NCBI GenBank assembly: GCA_937902565.1
Contig: CALFMX010000106.1
Span: 1-8,903, forward strand
Origin: an uncultured Spirochaetales bacterium
GTDB taxonomy: Bacteria > Spirochaetota > Spirochaetia > Sphaerochaetales > Sphaerochaetaceae
Length of the DNA stretch: 8,903 bases
Direction: 5' to 3'
Shown one piece after another: positions 5,226 to 8,903 of this stretch. Each line of letters opens with the position of its first letter. Within the stretch, counting starts at the first letter, position 1. The notes below the pieces were generated by a model. The model was not told the DNA's origin. It saw only the letters and a list, made by a program, of their open reading frames with translations, and ran no database searches. The translations under genes were made by a program, and so were the position numbers.

Positions 5226-7166
5226 ATGCAATATCTGGGAATCGATATCGAGACATATTCTTCGATCAATCTAGCCAAAAGCGGAGTCTACCGATATTGC
5301 GAGGCAGAGGACTTCGAGATCCTCCTGTTCGGTTACAGCGTGGACGGTGGGGAGGTGAAGGTCGTAGATCTCGCCCGGGGAGAGAAAATCCCCAAAAACA
5401 TGATCAGTGCTATCTACGATGATGGCATCATCAAATGGGCGTTCAATGCAACCTTCGAACGCATTTGTCTTTCCCGACATCTAGGACTGCCTACAGGTAC
5501 TTATCTGGATCCGTCCTCCTGGCGTTGCACGATGATCTGGTCGGCGTATCTGGGACTACCCCTATCACTGATGGGCGTCGGTGCAGTGCTCGGTCTTCAG
5601 AGACAGAAGCTCTCTGAGGGCAAGGATCTGATCAGATACTTCTGTACACCATGCAATCCTACTATCACCAACGGCGGACGTACCAGGAATGAGGCTGATG
5701 ATGCACCTGACAAATGGAGCCTGTTCATCGAGTACAACAAGCGCGATGTCGAGGTTGAGATTGCCATCCATCAGCGCCTCTGTCGATTTCCGGTTCCCGA
5801 TGCCATCTGGGATGAGTACCACCTTGATCAAGGCATCAACGACCGGGGTGTGTTGGTCGACAAGAATCTCGTGGGTAATGCAATCAGGATGGACAAACGT
5901 GCCCGAGAAGAGTTGGTTGCGAGGATGAAGGATCTCACTGATTTGGAGAATCCCAACTCGGTATCCCAGGTAAAAACCTGGCTATCAGAGAACGGTCTTG
6001 AAGTCGATTCTCTTGGCAAGAAGGATGTGAAGGCAGCTTTGCAGGATGCCCCTCGCCAGATCCAGGAAGTGCTCGAGCTCAGGCTTCAGCTTGCCAAGTC
6101 GTCGGTGAAGAAGTACCAGGCGATGGAAAACGCAGTTTGCAGCGATGGCAGGACTAGGGGCATGTTCCAGTTCTACGGGGCAAACCGTACAGGGCGGTGG
6201 GCCGGAAGACTCGTGCAAATGCAAAATCTACCCCAGAACCATCTGGAGGATTTGGAGACTGCAAGGACCTTGGTGAACAGCGGTGGGTATGAAGCAGTGC
6301 AGATGTTGTATTCCGATGTTCCCAACACATTGTCACAGCTGGTCCGTACTGCATTCATTCCCAGAGGTGGATGTCGGTTTATTGTTTCGGACTTCTCAGC
6401 CATCGAAGCAAGAGTGCTCTCCTGGCTTGCAGGGGAAACCTGGCGCATGGAGGTCTTTGCGGGCAATGGCGACATCTACTGTGCATCCGCTTCTCAGATG
6501 TTCAAGGTCCCTGTAGAGAAGCATGGCCAGAATGCCTATCTAAGACAGAAAGGGAAAATTGCCGAATTGGCGCTCGGGTACGGCGGGTCGGTGGGAGCTC
6601 TGAAGGCGATGGGCGCTCTGGATATGGGCCTTGAAGAGAATGAGCTCAAGCCATTGGTAAATGTGTGGCGTCAATCCAATCCGAACATCGTCCAGTTTTG
6701 GTGGGATGTGGACAAGGTGGTTAAGGAAGCGGTCAAGGATAGGATCTCGACCAACACACATGGCATCAAGTTCTCGTATGAGAGTGGCTTCCTGTTCATC
6801 ACCTTGCCATCAGGCAGACGGCTTGCCTACGTGAAGCCCCGAATGGGTACCAATGATTTTGGTAACGATTGCGTAACCTATGAGGGCGTGGGAGCCACAA
6901 AGAAATGGGAACGCATCGAAACCTATGGGCCCAAGGTGGTGGAAAACATCGTGCAGGCAATCAGCCGTGACATTCTCTGCTACTCGATGCAGCGACTCAA
7001 GGATTATCGGATCTGCATGCACATCCATGACGAGATCGTCATCGAGGCACCTGATGAAGTGGAACTGAAAGACATCGAAGCTTCCATGGCGGCATCACCA
7101 TCATGGGCAGAGGGATTGCTGCTCAATGCGGATGGCTTTGAGACCAAATTTTACAAGAAGGACTAA
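5226..7166 (+). CDS. Phage family-A DNA polymerase with 3'-5' exonuclease (646 aa)
   Basis: Replicative polymerase of the DNA polymerase I (family A) type without the 5' nuclease domain. Exonuclease motifs: DIET (Asp7, Glu9), FNATFER (residues 73-79, Exo II region) and YNKRD (Tyr170, Asp174, Exo III). Polymerase motifs: RTGRWAGRLVQMQNLPQN (321-338), motif A VSDFSAIEAR (Asp389), motif B RQKGKIAELALGYGG (440-454, with Lys444 and Tyr452), and motif C HIHDE (599-603, Asp602). All catalytic acids expected for both activities are present, so it should be a proofreading polymerase. ATG 5226 is seven bases after GGGAGG; the ATG at 5222 is out of frame. It follows a terminator and leader element copy 2, so it is expressed separately from the nuclease-SSB operon. 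The DUF7768-like gene follows after 2 bases. Confidence 0.95.
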   Translation: MQYLGIDIETYSSINLAKSGVYRYCEAEDFEILLFGYSVDGGEVKVVDLARGEKIPKNMISAIYDDGIIKWAFNATFERICLSRHLGLPTGTYLDPSSWRCTMIWSAYLGLPLSLMGVGAVLGLQRQKLSEGKDLIRYFCTPCNPTITNGGRTRNEADDAPDKWSLFIEYNKRDVEVEIAIHQRLCRFPVPDAIWDEYHLDQGINDRGVLVDKNLVGNAIRMDKRAREELVARMKDLTDLENPNSVSQVKTWLSENGLEVDSLGKKDVKAALQDAPRQIQEVLELRLQLAKSSVKKYQAMENAVCSDGRTRGMFQFYGANRTGRWAGRLVQMQNLPQNHLEDLETARTLVNSGGYEAVQMLYSDVPNTLSQLVRTAFIPRGGCRFIVSDFSAIEARVLSWLAGETWRMEVFAGNGDIYCASASQMFKVPVEKHGQNAYLRQKGKIAELALGYGGSVGALKAMGALDMGLEENELKPLVNVWRQSNPNIVQFWWDVDKVVKEAVKDRISTNTHGIKFSYESGFLFITLPSGRRLAYVKPRMGTNDFGNDCVTYEGVGATKKWERIETYGPKVVENIVQAISRDILCYSMQRLKDYRICMHIHDEIVIEAPDEVELKDIEASMAASPSWAEGLLLNADGFETKFYKKD

Positions 7167-7168
7167 AT

Positions 7169-7618
7169 ATGAATATACGTAACAAGGAAGGATATATGGA
7201 TAGGACCCCCTATGAGGCCATGAAGATTATTGAGAAACAAGCAAGACCACATTTTGATTATCATCCCATGGTCTATATCTGCTCTCCATATGCTGGGAAT
7301 ATCGAAGAGAATGTGTTTCATGCCAGACGTTACAGCCGATTCGCTGTCGAGAAAGGTTATCTTCCGATAACCCCTCACCTGCTCTACCCACAGTTTCTTG
7401 ATGACGGACTTCAGAGCGAACGCGATCTGGGCATGTTTTTCGGCATTGTGCTCATGAGCAAATGTTCGGAGGTTTGGGTGTTTGGTGACCGGATCAGTAC
7501 AGGAATGCAGATTGAGATTGATAGGGCAAAGTACAAGGGATATCCTGTGAAGTGGTTTTCTAAAGATTGTGTTGAGAAGAAAATCAGATCTTGCGACCAA
7601 TTACGAAACCACTCGTGA
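7169..7618 (+). CDS. DUF4406/DUF7768-like nucleoside 2-deoxyribosyltransferase-fold protein (149 aa)
   Basis: The core reads VYICSPYAGNIEENVFHARR (residues 35-54), then GYLPITPHLLYPQF (63-76) and VWVFGDRISTGMQIEIDRA (102-120). This is the pattern of phage DUF4406/DUF7768 proteins related to nucleoside 2-deoxyribosyltransferases: an N-terminal SPY nucleotide-binding loop, a PH motif, and a GM-x-x-E segment that would hold the catalytic Glu (Glu116). Such enzymes exchange or hydrolyse N-glycosidic bonds of (deoxy)nucleosides or nucleotides, so a role in nucleotide-pool adjustment during phage replication is likely; the actual substrate is unknown. ATG 7169 lies two bases after the polymerase stop with AAGGA six bases upstream. 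ATG 7196 (nine residues shorter) also has a good site (AGGAAG, five bases) and keeps the whole domain. The last ~20 residues are variable. Confidence 0.75.
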   Translation: MNIRNKEGYMDRTPYEAMKIIEKQARPHFDYHPMVYICSPYAGNIEENVFHARRYSRFAVEKGYLPITPHLLYPQFLDDGLQSERDLGMFFGIVLMSKCSEVWVFGDRISTGMQIEIDRAKYKGYPVKWFSKDCVEKKIRSCDQLRNHS

Positions 7619-7639
7619 AGAGCGTATATTCAGTAGGAG

Positions 7640-8617
7640 TTACAACCCCCAAAATTTATCATTCTCCCAATTTTGAGGGAATCCCATTCGTGCAACATCT
7701 ACCTTATATTTTTTAATTAATACCGCGATATCTTTTCTCCATGAATTATCAGGTGAAATCTTTGATAGAAAGTAATCTATCATAACAATAGTATTATAAA
7801 CTCTGTGTTCATTGAATGGATTGTTCTCCAATTTATATTGGATTGGCCGAACCCATAATGCTTTATAGGGATCATCGATTGAGCGAGGTATAGCCGGTGC
7901 GGTTATAAACCTTCTATTCCATAGGCGTAGATGGTGTGCGCATAAGTTCCTAACAACTCTTAGGTGATCCATCCATTTTTTGAAAAGATCATAATCTATT
8001 CCATAGGTATCCTGAAAAGCTTTTCGAATATCCCGTTTACTTATGTAGGCAATCATGAGTGATATTTTTCCAAAAGAAAGCAACTCCACAAGCGCCCAAA
8101 TCGGGAGTATTTCAATGCTGTAATTCCTTCTCAGATGTTTTGTAAATACTTCTCGGTTTTCTGGATCAACTCCAGAAAGATATTTCACAAGGTTATCCCA
8201 TTCTTCATTTGGCATATTCTTGAAATGTTCTCTTTGGATTGGAAAAGCACCATAATTTTGTGATAGATGATAAACAAACTGTGTCTTAACTGAAACTTCT
8301 ATCCGTTCTAGGGCATGACTAAGATGCTCTCGAAATCTTCGATCAAATCTATAATCTCTCCAGATATTAGAAAATTTTACACCTTCATCAAACTTATGAT
8401 TTTCTTTCGGGTCTTTATAGTACGAGTAAAAATAGGCTTCTAAATGGTAGTAACTCACATGTTTAAGCAATTCCTCCACACCTGAAGGATTATTAATGAC
8501 CATTCCTCGACTTTGAAGCTGCTTTACCTGCCTGTCGACTGATAACGAAATTTTCCTATAGGGAAGCTTCTCAGGGAGACATTTTTCCGTGTCGAGTTTA
8601 TTGTCTGCTTTACACAT
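7640..8617 (-). CDS. Abi_2/AbiF-family abortive-infection protein with HEPN motif (325 aa)
   Basis: The pattern matches the Abi_2 family (AbiD/AbiF type): KISLSVDRQVKQLQSRGMVI near residues 22-41, VSYYHLEAYFYSYYK (54-68), YRFDRRFREHLSHALERIEV (89-108), PIWALVELLSFGKIS (172-186), and the HEPN-type RxxxxH motif in RNLCAHH (Arg223, His228). HEPN Abi proteins are thought to act as RNA-targeting toxins that stop growth on infection by a competing phage. ATG 8617 is used; a GTG two codons upstream is also possible. The RBS is poor (AGG three bases upstream), so translation may be deliberately weak or controlled by the structured leader. The gene is visibly AT-rich against its neighbours and runs opposite to everything else, as expected of acquired cargo. 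It converges on the preceding gene with a 21-base gap and no clear terminator between them. Confidence 0.85.
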   Translation of the reverse strand: MCKADNKLDTEKCLPEKLPYRKISLSVDRQVKQLQSRGMVINNPSGVEELLKHVSYYHLEAYFYSYYKDPKENHKFDEGVKFSNIWRDYRFDRRFREHLSHALERIEVSVKTQFVYHLSQNYGAFPIQREHFKNMPNEEWDNLVKYLSGVDPENREVFTKHLRRNYSIEILPIWALVELLSFGKISLMIAYISKRDIRKAFQDTYGIDYDLFKKWMDHLRVVRNLCAHHLRLWNRRFITAPAIPRSIDDPYKALWVRPIQYKLENNPFNEHRVYNTIVMIDYFLSKISPDNSWRKDIAVLIKKYKVDVARMGFPQNWENDKFWGL

Positions 8618-8636
8618 TGGCACCTAAAAATGAGTA

Positions 8637-8682
8637 ACCCGCCAATTTGAGGAATGCATCGCTGCATCTAGCCTTGGCGGGC
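8637..8682 (-). ncRNA. Structured 5' leader RNA of the abi gene (GNRA-capped hairpin)
   Basis: On the minus strand, CCCGCCAA (8681-8674) pairs perfectly with TTGGCGGG (8645-8638), extendable by a G-U at 8682/8637. Inside, ATGCA (8667-8663) pairs with TGCAT (8658-8654) around GCGA, a GNRA tetraloop, extendable by another G-U. On the plus strand that loop would be TCGC, which argues for function in the minus-strand transcript. It begins within about 7 bases of the predicted transcription start and ends 20 bases before the abi ATG. It could be a translation-control leader or a small RNA acting on the Abi protein; the choice is inference. Confidence 0.5.
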
Positions 8683-8694
8683 ATTGATGTACGA

Positions 8695-8723
8695 ATTGTA
8701 AGGCTAATTGAAAAATAATTCAA
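8695..8723 (-). promoter_or_regulatory. Sigma-70-type promoter for the abi gene
   Basis: On the minus strand, TTGAAT (8723-8718) and TACAAT (8700-8695) are separated by exactly 17 bases, with an AT-rich spacer. Predicted start is near 8688, giving a leader of about 70 bases. On the plus strand, TTGAAA (8708-8713) with TACAAT (8734-8739, 20-base spacing) is a weaker divergent candidate. Confidence 0.7.
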
Positions 8724-8724
8724 G

Positions 8725-8773
8725 CAATTTCGATACAATTCATTCAATTCATTCAATTTCGGTCCAATCAATT
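8725..8773. repeat. CAATT iteron-like repeat cluster
   Basis: CAATT occurs five times, at 8725, 8736, 8745, 8754 and 8769, and includes two perfect tandem 9-mers CAATTCATT (8736-8744 and 8745-8753). The cluster lies between the abi promoter and leader element copy 3. Spacing of 9-11 bases for most copies suggests protein sites on one face of the helix, or a slippage-derived AT-rich tract. It could control either the abi promoter or the rightward gene. Confidence 0.45.
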
Positions 8774-8790
8774 CTCTTATATCTATCTAG

Positions 8791-8821
8791 GGGGTACGGT
8801 TTTCTGGCAATAAGAAGGAGG
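8791..8821 (+). repeat. GGGGTACGG leader element, copy 3
   Basis: Reads GGGGTACGG, TTTTCT, GGCAATAAG, then AAGGAGG. The first block is identical to the other copies and the third is a diverged form of GGTATTAG. The purine-rich end is a near-perfect RBS (8815-8821), seven bases before ATG 8829. Same spacing relation to the RBS as copy 2. Confidence 0.7.
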
Positions 8822-8828
8822 AATAATT

Positions 8829-8903
8829 ATGAGTCGAAAACCCTTACCCTGTCATAGCCAAGACCGGTGCAACAATGATGTGTTACATTCCAGTGAAAGG
8901 ACA
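8829..8903 (+). CDS. Start of an unidentified gene (partial, cut by window end)
   Basis: An open frame begins MSRKPLPCHSQDRCNNDVLH and runs without a stop to the last base (25 codons). AAGGAGG (8815-8821) at seven-base spacing makes the start very convincing. Two Cys (residues 8 and 14) and a basic start are all that can be seen, which is too little for a family. In comparable modules a primase/VirE-like protein, VRR-NUC nuclease or helicase follows the polymerase, but nothing here shows which. Confidence 0.65.
   Translation, partial: MSRKPLPCHSQDRCNNDVLHSSERT

Noticed and set aside
7650..7675. Inverted repeat CAAAATT/AATTTTG between the convergent genes as a terminator
   Set aside because: It lies inside the abi coding end, has a weak AT stem, and has no T-tract after either arm.

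Overview
The window looks like the early/replication region of a temperate phage, prophage or related integrated element. Gene order runs left to right, except for one cargo gene on the minus strand. The core is a module common in phages and prophages of low- to mid-GC anaerobes: a small 'rrp5-like' protein, a DUF2800 PD-(D/E)XK nuclease, a DUF2815 ssDNA-binding protein and a phage family-A DNA polymerase. The host cannot be fixed from sequence alone. Strong Shine-Dalgarno sites and canonical Rho-independent terminators fit Bacillota. The balanced base composition and the type of lipoprotein would also fit a Spirochaetota host such as a Sphaerochaeta/Treponema relative.

Left part (1-1319): the window opens with what looks like the last codons of an ImmA/IrrE-type protein from a lysogeny module. 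A perfect 22-bp palindrome (likely operator) follows, then a small zinc-ribbon gene with a strong terminator. After an untranslated stretch containing competing hairpins comes a protein with a sigma-70 region-4-like helix-turn-helix.

Middle (1320-3910): an untranslated leader carries the first copy of a repeated GGGGTACGG element, alternative hairpins and a possible 19-aa leader peptide. It opens a tightly packed operon of four overlapping genes: a 70-aa protein, the rrp5-like protein, the nuclease and the SSB. The operon ends at a strong terminator. A 370-aa lipoprotein gene (3992-5104) follows, with its own RBS and terminator. It sits like a cargo 'moron' between SSB and polymerase.

Right part (5188-8903): the second GGGGTACGG element immediately precedes the DNA polymerase gene, and a DUF4406/DUF7768-like nucleoside-processing enzyme follows with a 2-nt gap. 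An AT-rich minus-strand segment then carries an Abi_2/AbiF-type HEPN abortive-infection gene with a near-consensus promoter and a short structured 5' leader capped by a GNRA tetraloop. CAATT repeats and the third GGGGTACGG element lead into a gene cut by the window edge.

Working picture: replication proteins (nuclease, SSB, polymerase) are made from units introduced by a shared leader element, plausibly under a phage-encoded sigma-like regulator. A lipoprotein and an Abi gene ride along as lysogen-benefit or anti-phage cargo. The shared element and the structured Abi leader are the least explained and most interesting parts.
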